Of a stretch of 64,000 nt of DNA, positions 54,935-64,000 are shown piece after piece; within the stretch, counting starts at the first letter, position 1, and the number at the start of each line of letters is the position of its first letter. The notes under the pieces are model-generated. The model was not told the DNA's origin and made no database searches. It worked only from the letters and a program-made list of their open reading frames with translations. The position numbers were made by a program, and so were the translations under genes. Source of the stretch: Sepiola atlantica (taxonomy: Eukaryota; Mollusca; Cephalopoda; Sepiida; Sepiolidae); the NCBI GenBank assembly GCA_963556195.1, contig OY744544.1, positions 48,540,827 through 48,604,826 on the forward strand, in the 5' to 3' direction.

Positions 54935-55280
54935 AGTAACTATACACATGAAAATTGAAATTGCTTCAAATTTCTCAATAATTGCATACACAGAAAGAGC
55001 TTGATGATATAAGAAAGAATCTTTTAAAAATTTTTACTCTGATTAAAAATAAGGAATAATATCTTTTCATTCCTGCAGGGTTGGATATTTTTCCCTCTTG
55101 AAGACCGTATATGTTTCGTCACATTTTTTACACTACTTTTTCAGTAAAATGTTATACCTCAGAAAATCAGAATATGCCACTGAAAATCTCCAGAAATTAA
55201 CGGTTTCCAAGTAATCTGCAGTAAATGCACATAAATATGCTACAATACCTTAAAAATACAATGTATCCATTTTTAACAGA
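54935..55280. repeat. hAT-family fragment (shares interior of 33639-37319)
   Basis: Closely matches about 35020-35410: AGAAAGAGCTTGATGAT, ATATTTT-CCCTCTT-AAGACC, CAGAATATGCCACTGAAAAT, TGGTTTCCAAGTAATCTGCA, and the GCACATAAATATGCT block. Same orientation, no termini. Confidence 0.75.
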
Positions 55281-55559
55281 TATTCTTACATGAATTTTTT
55301 TAAAGAAAAACAAATAGAAATATTTTTTAGTAACATCAGTGGATTTACACTTAAAACAGGCACATCTTTTGTTTGATTAGCATTGCAATTTTGAAAGAAA
55401 AAAAAAACATCAGTAAAGGGTAGGTGAAGCGCTCTTTAGCAATCACCTAGAGATGGTGTCTTGATAAAACCACTGGTCCCGCGTCAGGAAGGGCATGCAG
55501 CCTATAAAAATGTTGCCTCAGTTAAATAAATGATTTCCAAAGAAACCTTACCAGAGATA

Positions 55560-55616
55560 AGTTTGGAAGTCCATTTATAAAAGCCGTCTAACACTTGCCG
55601 GTAAGTAAAACTGAAT

Positions 55617-55656
<40 letters not shown>

Positions 55657-55660
55657 CGTC
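55560..55660 (+). repeat. RTE-type 3' end with (GAT)n tail
   Basis: AAAAGCCGTCTAACACTTGCCGG...AATATGATGATGATG... resembles the 3' ends at 19215-19280 and 23870-23925 (AAAGCC.TC.A.C..., then a GAT repeat). Only the non-coding end remains, with about 13 GAT units (55618-55657). Confidence 0.6.
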
Positions 55661-56220
55661 TGAAGATCATGAAAAAAGTTTGATTTTGTGTTCAAACTTT
55701 TCTCTAAGATTAGAAAATATTTTTTCTAAAACAACTACCCATCATTCTACAAGAATGGTTTCATAATCGTCAACTTTAGCAGCTTAGAAAATACGAAGTA
55801 TGGATATCAAATAATGTAGAAGTTAGCTCATCATACTGTTTCATGCCAGTATCAACAGGGAAAGGGTCTAACAGTTTATCATTAAATACTTTCATATCAC
55901 TGAAGGAAACATATGAACCCAGACAACTTTTTGGCACATCCCTATTTCAAAAGAATCTATCACAGAATAAGCCTATTGATTGTGTCAAAACGTTCCTGGG
56001 ATCCATGAAACATTGACATAAATCGGTATCCCAAACTCTAAGAACTTTGATATATCCATAGTGATATTGACATTTTAGTTTGTTTATTTATCATTCAAAA
56101 ATTAGTAAAATTACAAACTTTCAAGCTTGTAGCTCTAATGGATACCCTTTTTACAATTTTCATTATGTATATTTTTTACTTTTATTATATCCTTTTTTGC
56201 CCTATTTGATTTATAGAAAC
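55661..56220. other. Intron, nothing recognised
   Basis: AT-rich sequence without supported coding potential. It may be upstream remains of the LTR-element fragment that begins at 56225. Confidence 0.4.
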
Positions 56221-56224
56221 TACC

Positions 56225-56760
56225 CATGAAATCTTTTTGTACTAAAATTGATGTTTTCCCAATTCGCACGAACGGGGTGGCAAAAAGTTTAATGAAAAAG
56301 CTAAAAGATAAGTTTCCTGAAATATTTTCAAAAGGACTGAAAGATGTACTAAGACAAAAGTAAAGCTTGAAGTCAACGAAAATATGAAGCCTATTTTCAA
56401 ACCAAAAAGAAATATGTTGTTTGCTGTTTTGGAGCCAATAAATAAGAAGCAACTTGAAAGATGAGGTGTTCTTTCAAAAGTCGAATATTCAGATTTGTCG
56501 TCTCCAACAGCGCACACAAAAAAGAAACTCGTAAAAGTATGCACAGATTCTTTTAACTGGCTTGAATAATTGTCTGAAAGCACACACCTATCTAGCATCT
56601 GGAGACATTTTTGCAAGATTAAATTAAGGTTTTTGCAAAACTGAATTTACCAGATGCATACCTCCAGATACAAGTTAAAGAAGAATGTTCCAAATTGTTG
56701 ACTATCAATACTCATAAGGGATTCCAGTGACCTATTACGAGAAAAACAGTCACACAAGAT
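56225..56760 (+). pseudogene. Ty3/gypsy-type pol (RT N-terminal) remnant
   Basis: Plus-strand pieces read MKKLKDKFPEIFSKGL, the segment just before RT, then a GVLSKVEYSDLSS-like stretch and KKKLVKVCTDSF, then GLNNCLKAHTYLASGDIFAR. These follow the order of Ty3/gypsy RT motifs (Y/SEWASP, VRVC.DF, LN, PLP..ED.FA.L.G). The catalytic YLDD region is not present. At least two frameshifts and several stops. This is the portion missing from the gag-pro element at 19767-23067, but it is a separate insertion. Confidence 0.7.
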
Positions 56761-57041
56761 CTTGTCTGATATTTTATTAATAGAGATTACATATTTTATT
56801 AATAGAGATTACATATTTATTTGTCCACATCTAGGTTATGTTCACAATGTTTCAGCCATTTTATTCTCCCAAATCTTTTATTTATTTGTTTATTGGACCA
56901 AACCTTTTATTTATTTGTTTGTTTTGTTTTACGGCATATCAACCTTTTTCATGTTATTTAATGCCGAATTAATTGTATTTTTTTAAACTTTTAATTATAT
57001 TTTTTATATAGATCAGCAGCTTTCAAAAAGCTCATTATTCT

Positions 57042-57995
57042 CTACTTTATTTTCTTAAACAGTTCCTTCATTGTACCTGCTTTGTAGAACGTTTCTCTTA
57101 TACTATAAGTTATAGGGGCCAGATCAATGCATTCAGTAAGAATATGCTTGATTGTGTAAGCAGTCTGGCATGCATAGCATATTGGTTGCTGTTCGTTTTC
57201 AAGTAAGTAGGAATGCATAATCCTTGTGTGACCTATGCAAAGTCTGGATAACACTACTTCCTCCTTTCAGCTTTTTCGTGAGCTTTTTTTCCATTCTCCT
57301 ATGGTAGTTTTGATCGCTAGGAGTTTGTTATGTGTATTGTTACTCCAACATTGTTGTCTTTGTTAATGAATATATTTTTTGATCTTCGTTTTAAAATCTG
57401 TATATGGAATCTTAAAAATGGTCTCCTGAGCCATGTCTAAAGCAGACCTGGCCATCCTATCAGCCTTGTCGTTTCCTCTGATTCCGATATGACTTGGGAT
57501 CCAACACAGTAATATTTCATTATCCTTTGACAAATATTCAATTTTACAAAGTAATTTGGTCACCAATGGATTGTCAAATTTCTTGTTTTGTAGTGATATT
57601 AATACAGAAAAGGAGTCTGAAAAGATAATGAATTTTTTGTTTTTGGATTTTAAAATAAAATTAAGCGTCATATCTACTGCACCTTCTTCTGCGTTAAAAA
57701 TGGAAGTATAATTTGGGAGACGCTTCTTATTTATATTATTGTTGTAAATTGCAGCACAACCTGTTGCTTCTTCATGTTTTGATCTATCTGTGAAGATGTG
57801 CATATGTCTTGGATAGTTGTCTTTGACTTCCCTTAATTCCTCGTGGAAAATTAGAGGATGTGTTTTTTGCTTGTGGAGTCTGCTTACGGTTAGTATGATC
57901 TTTGGGATCCTTATGGTCCAAGGTGGGATCTTTGGTATTATCGTATCATGTATTTTTGTCAGGTCCAATCCTGCTTCTTTGTTAATCATTTCCAT
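57042..57995 (-). pseudogene. LINE copy 2: RNase H and C-terminal block
   Basis: The 57363-57995 frame has HMHIFTDRSKHEEATGCAAI (the first catalytic Asp is kept; the usual TDGS reads TDRS), FNAEEGAVDMTLNFI (Glu), KKFIIFSDSFSVLISLQNKK (Asp), LCWIPSHIGIRGNDKADRMA (final Asp). This is a complete RNase H motif set. 57042-57254 adds MLSRLCIGHTRIMHSYLL and ICYACQTAYTIKHILTEC, the C-x2-C-x7-H-x4-C finger after RNase H. Confidence 0.9.
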
Positions 57996-59360
57996 TCGAA
58001 GGCCAAAAGGTCTTATAGCCCTTTCATTCCTTTGGAATAACTCCCTGTATTTTGGATGGAATGTACCATCATATGCAGGATTTGATGAAAAGGATTTCAG
58101 TTTTACATAATACTACAGAGCTAATTTTTCACCTCTGATATCTGCAGGTGCCTACATAGAGACTCTCAACAGGTGACATTCTGAAAGCTCCAAGGACTAA
58201 CCTTAGTCCTCCATGGTAAATCGGATCAATTATTTTTAGATAGGTCTTTCTGGCTGATCGATATATAAAAATACCATAGTCCAATTTGGATCTAATCAAC
58301 AACCTATATAGTTTTAACAGAGTGTTTCAGTCTGCACCTCACTCAGTGTGGGCTACCACACGTAGTAGTTGTAATGTTCTATTACATTTAGCTCATATAT
58401 ATTTCAGGTGGGGAATAAAGGTCAATTTTCTATCGAAAATCACCCCTAAGATTTTATATTGATCTACAACTGGAATTTCCATCCTTTCAAGTTTCAGGCT
58501 TGGGTCGTTAGCAACAAATGGACACATTTTGTTTTTGCTTGAGAAAATCGGAAACCATTTTCTGTTGCCTATTTGTTGACTTTATTCAGGCATTGTTGGA
58601 ATTTTCGCTCAATGGTATGCATATGCTTAGACCTGTAGTATATTAGGAAGTCGTCCACGTATAGGGATCCATCCACTCTGGGTAATAAGCTTTTTATTAT
58701 GTTGTTTATTTTTATGCTAAACAGAGTCACAGATAGCACGCTGCCTTGTGGAACACCCTCTTCCTGAGTTTTTATATCAGAAAGAGTAGATCCAACGCGA
58801 ACTTGAAATCTTCGGTTTGACAAAAAAACGTCAATAAAGTGTGGCAATCTACTTTCATACCGAGATCATTCAAATCTCTCATGATGCCATATTTCCACGT
58901 TGTGTCATATGCCTTCTCTGAGTCAAAGAAAATAGCTACTAGATGTTCTTTTTTAATGTAGCTTTCTCTTATGGCAGTTTCCAAGCTGACCAAGTGGTCT
59001 ATTGTGCCTCTTTTATTGCGGAATCCACATTGTAGATTGGTAATAAGGCCATTGGATTTCAAATACCAAATCAATCTATTGTTGATCATCCTCTCCATTG
59101 TTTTGCATACACAACTGGTCAAGGAGATTGGCCTGTAATTTTGTGGATCAGAGTTGTCTTTGCCCGGCTTTGGGATTGGTACCACTGTGGTTTGTCTCCA
59201 TATGTCTGGGAATTTTCCCTCTGTCCATATTTTATTATATATTTTTAGGAGTAATTTAAGTGATTCTTCTGGTAGTTGTTTTAAAAACTCGTAATGGACT
59301 TCATCCGGCCCTACAGCAGTATTATGAGATCTCTCAATAGAGTCCCTCAACTCACTCAAT
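57996..59360 (-). pseudogene. LINE copy 2: reverse transcriptase
   Basis: Frame 58772-59359 contains AVGPDEVHYEFLKQLP, WRQTTVVPIPKPGKDNSDPQ, NYRPISLTSCVCKTMERMIN, CGFRNKRGTIDHLVSLETAI and AIFFDSEKAYDTTWKYGI with a catalytic Asp. After one frameshift the 58569-58847 frame has TQEEGVPQGSVLSVTLFSIK and SLYVDDFLIYYRSK, with the box YVDD. The thumb and connection region continues to 57996. Confidence 0.9.
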
Positions 59361-59379
59361 GCAAATGAACTGTTATATT

Positions 59380-60609
59380 TCTCCAGATGTTTGGATTTAA
59401 AATTTATGCATTTCTGTGTTTCTCTTGATGGTTAGAAACTCATGTTTTCCGTCCTGATGAGTTTTTGGCAAACGTCTCAGCTAGCTGATTTGATATGTCT
59501 TTTTTATCTGCTATTGTGCAGTTATCTTTGGAGAGGTGTTGGATTGGCTTAGTCTGGTGTTTACCCGTAATTTTCCCAAACTGCTTTCAGTTTAGAAGAG
59601 GAATTTAATTTACCAACATATTCCTGCCAGCATTCTTTTTTTGCTGCTTTGATCACCCTGCGGGCCCTTGCTCTGCTTTGTTTGAACTCTATTAAATTTG
59701 TTGTTGTTGGCTCTTTTTCAAACTTTCTTAGGGTTGTTCTTCGCAGTCTAATGGCTTTTTTTGCATTGACTGTTAAACCAGGGTCTGTTAGGTTTGTCTG
59801 GTGTGGAATTTCTCGGGATGCAGTCTTTTGCTATTTCAATCAGCCTCTCTGTGAAGTGTTCCACTGGGTCAGAGTTTGTTTCCACACATGTCAGTTTCTC
59901 CTGACATTTTTCTGTAAACATTTGCCAATTGGCTTTGTTTAGTTTCCAGCAGTCTGGTTTATTTTCACCACCAGGTTCTATGTTTTCGAGGAGGATTGGA
60001 AAATGATCACTGCCACAAGTGTCATCATACACTCTCCAAGTAAAGTCCATATAGACTGTGGGGTCGCATATGGTTAAATCAATTGCAGAATTACTTCCAT
60101 TGAATGGGTTCATATATGTTTGTGTTCCTTCGTTTAGCATGCACAGATCATTTTCATTAATAAATTTTTGTCGTATTTTTGTACTCCCATAGGGTATTGT
60201 GACTATTAAAGTCCTCCAATAGGATGAATGGTGTGGGTAATTGGTCAATTAGCTTCTTTAGCTCACTTTCATTTATGTCCTCATTTGGTGGAATATATAT
60301 TGAACATATATTCATTGTTTTATGTAATATCGCCTTAATGGCAACCGCTTGCATATTGGTTTAGATATTCATTTTGCTATGGGGTATATGATTTCTAATT
60401 AGAATTGATACCCCTCCATAGGCTCTGTGTCCAGTATCATGGATGTGGCTGAATATCTGATAATTTTTTATTTGGATATTGTCCTCTTGTTTGAAGAAGG
60501 TTTCTTGGAGACAAATAATTGTGGGAGATTTCTGCGTCAGTAGTAAGTGCAATTCGTTAAGATTTGCTTTTAAACCGCAACAATTCCATTGGATTATTTT
60601 TTGTCCCAT
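59380..60609 (-). pseudogene. LINE copy 2: APE-type endonuclease
   Basis: Begins MGQKIIQWNCCGLKANLNEL at 60609, then PTIICLQETFFKQEDNI (Glu), AYGGVSILIRN, an in-frame stop, AVAIKAILHKTMNICSIYIP and TPFILLEDFNSHNTLWE. After a frameshift at about 60170 it reads CGSDHFPILLENI. The D-N and DH catalytic motifs are visible. A linker with tryptophan-rich EN-RT sequence follows to about 59400. Confidence 0.9.
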
Positions 60610-61960
60610 GGTTTATATTTTGATTGCCAGTGCTTTTTGCTTTGTTTGTTTCTTTTTTTCAGAGTTTTCATCTTCTGTTTCCATCATGTCCAGTGCCTCA
60701 AATCGGTTTTGTGTCAAGTTAACTCTGATTTTTGGTTTTGGTTTTTGAGGTGATTTTTCTTTTTTTCCAGGTTCAGGATTTTTTACCTGGAGGCTCTTTG
60801 CTTGGAGATTTTTTATTTGGATCTTTTCGGATCATTTTCTTTTTCAGAGTAGATTCACTTGCATCACTTGTTTTTGACTGTCGTAGTGCATCTTGGATGG
60901 GGGCAACCGGTTTAGTAGGAGGCACAATGATAATACTTTCCTCTCTTGGTTCCACCTGTTGCTTTCTAGCTTTTGCTTTCGGTTCCTCGGATTCTTTTCT
61001 AATTGTATTTTGGAATGCTGGCCAGTCTCTCAGTCCAAACTGAAGCAATCTTTCTATTAATTTTTTTGTATTTACTGTCCTCATTATTCACCACTGGGGA
61101 CACAGCCTGAGAATGTTTTTCCTCTACTAGTGGTTTCAACCACCCTTCTTGCTTCTTGGAAGGAAATGTTTCGTGTATTTTACTGTCAGTATCTCCTTTT
61201 CCCTCTTTCATCTCTCACAAATTTTGGCATAAACTGGGTGGTCACCACCACAGTTTGCACATGTATGATTCCCTTTACATTCATCCACAGAGTGGTCAGG
61301 GTCTTTTTCCCCACATTTTCCATATGTGTTTCTACCGTTACATTTGCTTTTGTGATGTCCATATTTCTGGCATTTGTAACACCGAACAGGATTAGGGATA
61401 TATTGTTGAACTTTTTCAATTGTATATCCTATCTTCATTTTTGGTGGTATCGTCGGCATATCAAATGTCATCACGTATGTGTTAGTTTGGATGATCTTGT
61501 TTTCTCTTTTTATAGAGATTCGCTTCACCTCGATTACTCCTTGGGATTTCAATTCTTCTTTTATTTCTTCTATAGTACACAAGGAGAGCTCTTGGCTCCT
61601 TATTACTCCTTTTGAAATATTTAAATATTGATGCGGGTAAGATGTAATTTTTTTTTATGAAAAATTCTTATTCCCAGCAGAAAATCTGCATGTCTTTTTT
61701 TCTCAACTTCGACCAGTATGTTTCCATTGGCCAATTTTTTTAACAACCTTAGGCGTCATATAAGCCGAAATTATTTTCTCAATAACGAAGGGAAATAGTG
61801 TAGCAAGATTTGGTTCTTCTAATGCTTCCAGTACAATAAATCTTGGGAATTTACTTTGGTCGTTTTTTTCTTCTTCTCGTTCAGAGCTTGTATCTCTATG
61901 CACTCTTTTCATGGTTCTGTTAGGAGCCATAAATTGTTTTGTTTTTTTATTCATTATTCC
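60610..61960 (-). pseudogene. LINE copy 2: gag-like ORF1 with zinc knuckles
   Basis: Starts near MNKKTKQFMAPNRTMKRVHR (61954) and, after a stop and frameshift near 61700, continues in frame 61208-61582. That frame has IIQTNTYVMTFDMPTIPP and three Cys-His knuckles: CYKCQKYGHHKSKC, CGEKDPDHSVDEC (first Cys pair altered) and CANCGGDHPVYAKIC. The tail (60773-61211) is lysine/glutamate/proline-rich. This is the nucleic-acid-binding ORF1 typical of Jockey/I-group LINEs. Confidence 0.85.
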
Positions 61961-62289
61961 TGCTCCCTACCCACCACGGAGTCCACTATGGGAATTGCCA
62001 AGGGGGAAACCCAATCGCCTTGACAAGACAAGGCTACAGGAATGGTATACTCAACCTGATCGTGATCACAAGCACCCGTGTCCAATCAATTTCTCTACCC
62101 ACTTATAGCAAAACGTCCGCGGCGCACAGCCATGTTGCGGTTATATATCTTTCAAGTTGATTGACCCTTGCCACCACCTTCTAGCAATTATAAACTGGAA
62201 TGGGTATTGATAGCAATGAATTTAATCAATTTTAATATTGTTAACGATCGGGGAAACTGATAGAATAAGTGCTAGGGGAAAGCGTAACT
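61961..62289. other. LINE 5' leader and intron
   Basis: About 200 nt of moderately GC-rich sequence continue upstream of the ORF1 start, probably the element's 5' leader (CCACGGAGTCCACTATGGG block). The remainder shows no feature. Confidence 0.4.
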
Positions 62290-62480
62290 GGCCGATTGAT
62301 CGGATCGGGCCTCTCCGACCACCCGTCTAGCCGAAGTAAGGGCCAAAGTAGAGTGTTGCAAATCACGTGACCATTTATGCAACCAGGCCACGGATTGCTC
62401 AGCCACCAGGATCCCGTCCTAAGACATCACAGGTCACCACCCACGGCCAACAGGTGACCCCGTTTTCGGGGGGTTTTGCC
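62290..62480. repeat. Dispersed repeat X, copy 2
   Basis: Second copy of the unit at 905-1140, starting GATCGGGCCTCTCCGACCACCCGTCTAGCCGAAG. It retains CpG-containing words (AATCACGTGACCA, CACGGCCAACAGGTGACC) that are changed in copy 1. Ends near GGGGGGTTTTGCCCC. Confidence 0.6.
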
Positions 62481-62639
62481 CCTTTTATTTAATTCACTCA
62501 GGTAGACAACTCTTATCCTGTGTTCCGTGCATTTTATTTTGTATCTGTTCATTGTTCTTGTGTTCCTTTGTCAGGGATTAAACTACAAGACATAATTCAC
62601 TCTAGAAGAATATTGGTTAGATGTAAGCAGTTAGCTTAA

Positions 62640-63500
62640 AAAAATGTGTGCAAACAATCACAATATGCCACTGAAAATCAAGAAATGAATGGTTTCCAAG
62701 TAATCTGCAGTAAATGCACTTATGTGCGTTTACTGCAGATTACTTGGAAATGCTGTCTTAAAAATATCATGTTTTTTTTAGACGATAATGTGCCACTTAG
62801 ACTTAGCGTTAGTAGTAGGGTAAAGGAAGGGGGGTTATTCAGACTTAATGTTAGGGTTAAGGGAGTTTTTAGAAGAGGGGGTGTCTTGTCACAGAGATTT
62901 ATGGTTAATGGTACAACATTTTAATGGCATTTTTAGGAGATGGGCTTGTCACTCGAACCTATAAATAGTTGTAAAGTAATTATTAGTTTTTTATATTAAG
63001 TTTTCACATTGAAAAATTATCAAAAAAATTTGCAATGCTCTAACAAGAATGGCCGAGAAATGGGAGATCATTTTATGTTAAATTTATATGCGAAGTTCTA
63101 AATTATTTTTTTATCTTTTTTACAAGATTTTTAGGGTGTTCACACGTAATCACATAAAAAAAAAAGAAAGTAATTTATTTATTTTTTAAGAAAGTCATTT
63201 ATTACTAGAATTAAAGTTTGAAAGGTGAGTATATTTGAAAACTAGTATTTCTCGAAGTAGCCACAAACGTTTTTTAAAGCAAAAATGTATTTTCTTTGTT
63301 TTTTTTTTTTAAAAATAAGTCCACGTTTACAATACTAACTGTTTACAAACAGCTGATGCTCGTTAATTGCATTTCTAGCATAATAGTCTCAATGAAACAG
63401 TTAAATTTTTAACTTTAGCTGAAAAGGGGACAATATTTTTTCGGATAGGGTAATTAAAAATTGCTACTACCAAAAGAGAAAGCAACATACAATTATAATT
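62640..63500. repeat. hAT-family fragment (shares interior of 33639-37319)
   Basis: Matches parts of 35310-36900: CAATATGCCACTGAAAAT, TTTAGACGAT(A/T)ATG, GACTTA.TGTTAGGGTTAAGGGAGTTTTT, ATGGGAGATCATTTTA, the GGACAATATTTTTT.GGATA block and ATACAATTATAATT. No terminal repeat is seen. It carries its own short palindrome at 62693-62750. Confidence 0.7.
62693..62750. repeat. 27-bp inverted repeat at a repeat breakpoint
   Basis: TTTCCAAGTAATCTGCAGTAAATGCAC (62693-62719) is mirrored at 62724-62750 with one mismatch. The corresponding hAT interior (about 35347-35375) has only the first arm, so the second arm was added here. Confidence 0.85.
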
Positions 63501-63509
63501 AATAATAAA

Positions 63510-63710
63510 GATCAAGCTCCTTTCCTTTCACCACCAGCACTCCAATCCCCACTTTGTCCCAATTGAAATGAGCGGCTCTCCCCTTGAGGAAGCCCACTGC
63601 TTTGATAAGCTCCTGGAACTGACCTTTTCTTCAGACTTAAAATGGAAGACTTACATTAAATCTACTTTGAATTCACCTCACCCTTGCATTCCCAAAGCAC
63701 ATCGCAAAAC
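63510..63710 (+). pseudogene. CR1/Jockey-group LINE fragment
   Basis: Plus-strand pieces read KLLSFHHQHSNPHFVPIEMS, GSPLEEAHCFDKLLELTFSS and DLKWKTYIKS. These correspond to the LINE RT C-terminal segment just after the palm (..LLGLTFSSDLKWKDYI..). About 65 codons remain. Sequence beyond 63710 is not assigned. Confidence 0.65.
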
Positions 63711-64000
63711 TGTCTATTTTTCCTTGCAAGAACTGGCATACACCAGAATTTCACTCATAGTGAAACTTATTTCAGTTAGAATCTTCTGGCTGAACATGAG
63801 ATGTGAATTCACCGTCTTGACTCCCTCCATTTTTTATCCTGCCAGGACACAGATACATACAAACCCAACTCGGAACCTTCAATACTTCTGACGATTTGAC
63901 CACATTCACATGAATCCTAGCCAACAGTTTCCTCTTTTCAATAAAAGAACATTTTGTATTTTGCAATAAAACAAAGACATTTTTTAATCATACTTAATAG

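Larger units (their letters stand above)
56880..62000 (-). mobile_element. Jockey/I-type LINE with RNase H, copy 2
   Basis: A minus-strand element with the order gag (61954-60999), endonuclease (60609-59750), RT (59359-58569), RNase H (57995-57363) and terminal Cys-His block (57254-57042), plus a 3' UTR with TTTACGGCATATCAACC (56929-56945). It is the better preserved of two copies; the other is 28860-37600. The reading frames shift a few times, so it is not intact. Confidence 0.9.

Noticed and set aside
54310..64000. The adaptor-binding-domain exon of p110
   Set aside because: I looked on the minus strand for a p85-binding-domain-like segment and found only LINE, hAT-family and LTR-element remains.
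1..64000. CRISPR arrays, bacterial defence systems, operons
   Set aside because: Introns with canonical splice sites, LINEs and microsatellites show nuclear animal DNA; no regularly spaced repeat array exists apart from the Helitron tandem units and simple repeats.

Overview
This window is eukaryotic nuclear DNA: AT-rich, intron-dominated and full of interspersed repeats. The organism is an invertebrate metazoan, probably a lophotrochozoan and plausibly a mollusc. That placement is an inference from the mix of animal RTE-, CR1/Jockey- and Tx1-type retroelements, Helitron, mariner and hAT sequences, and short mollusc-like repeats such as aagttacctccctt. No bacterial-type operon, CRISPR array or rRNA is visible.

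Only one host gene is recognisable. It is a class IA phosphoinositide 3-kinase catalytic subunit (p110, closest to PIK3CA) on the minus strand. Six internal coding exons are seen, in transcription order: 54309-54100 (linker after the adaptor-binding domain), 27737-27484 (Ras-binding domain), 18619-18502 (end of RBD and linker), 18092-17974 (start of C2), 2434-2246 (C2 core) and 1875-1816 (a 60-nt lysine/arginine-rich C2-loop exon). All junctions have AG/GT signals and the phases chain without a break into about 316 residues. The start codon and adaptor-binding domain lie off the right edge. The rest of C2, the helical domain and the kinase domain lie off the left edge.

Everything else is intron, and most of it is transposon debris. 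Intron 2435-17973 holds a LINE 3' fragment, hAT-family debris, a Helitron bounded at 8332-13550, and an almost full-length RTE-type element with an embedded PHD-like zinc finger (13681-17060). Intron 18620-27483 holds a second RTE copy split by a complete small Ty3/gypsy-like LTR element with a perfect 5-bp target duplication, plus RTE 3' fragments, a tRNA-type SINE and two foldback structures. Intron 27738-54099 holds a mariner remnant, a Jockey/I-type LINE interrupted by a 3.7-kb hAT element with a perfect 8-bp target duplication, two related CR1/Jockey-group LINEs, a Tx1-like LINE, a hAT MITE and a probable solo LTR. The region right of 54309 holds a Ty3/gypsy pol fragment, a second Jockey/I-type LINE with gag, endonuclease, RT and RNase H, and hAT-family debris.

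The points most worth following up are the basic C2-loop mini-exon of p110, two nested insertions whose target reading frames can be rejoined on paper, the RTE element with five in-frame stops but no frameshift, and a recurring CTGANGA-hairpin-GAAA motif at several repeat ends that resembles hammerhead ribozyme cores.
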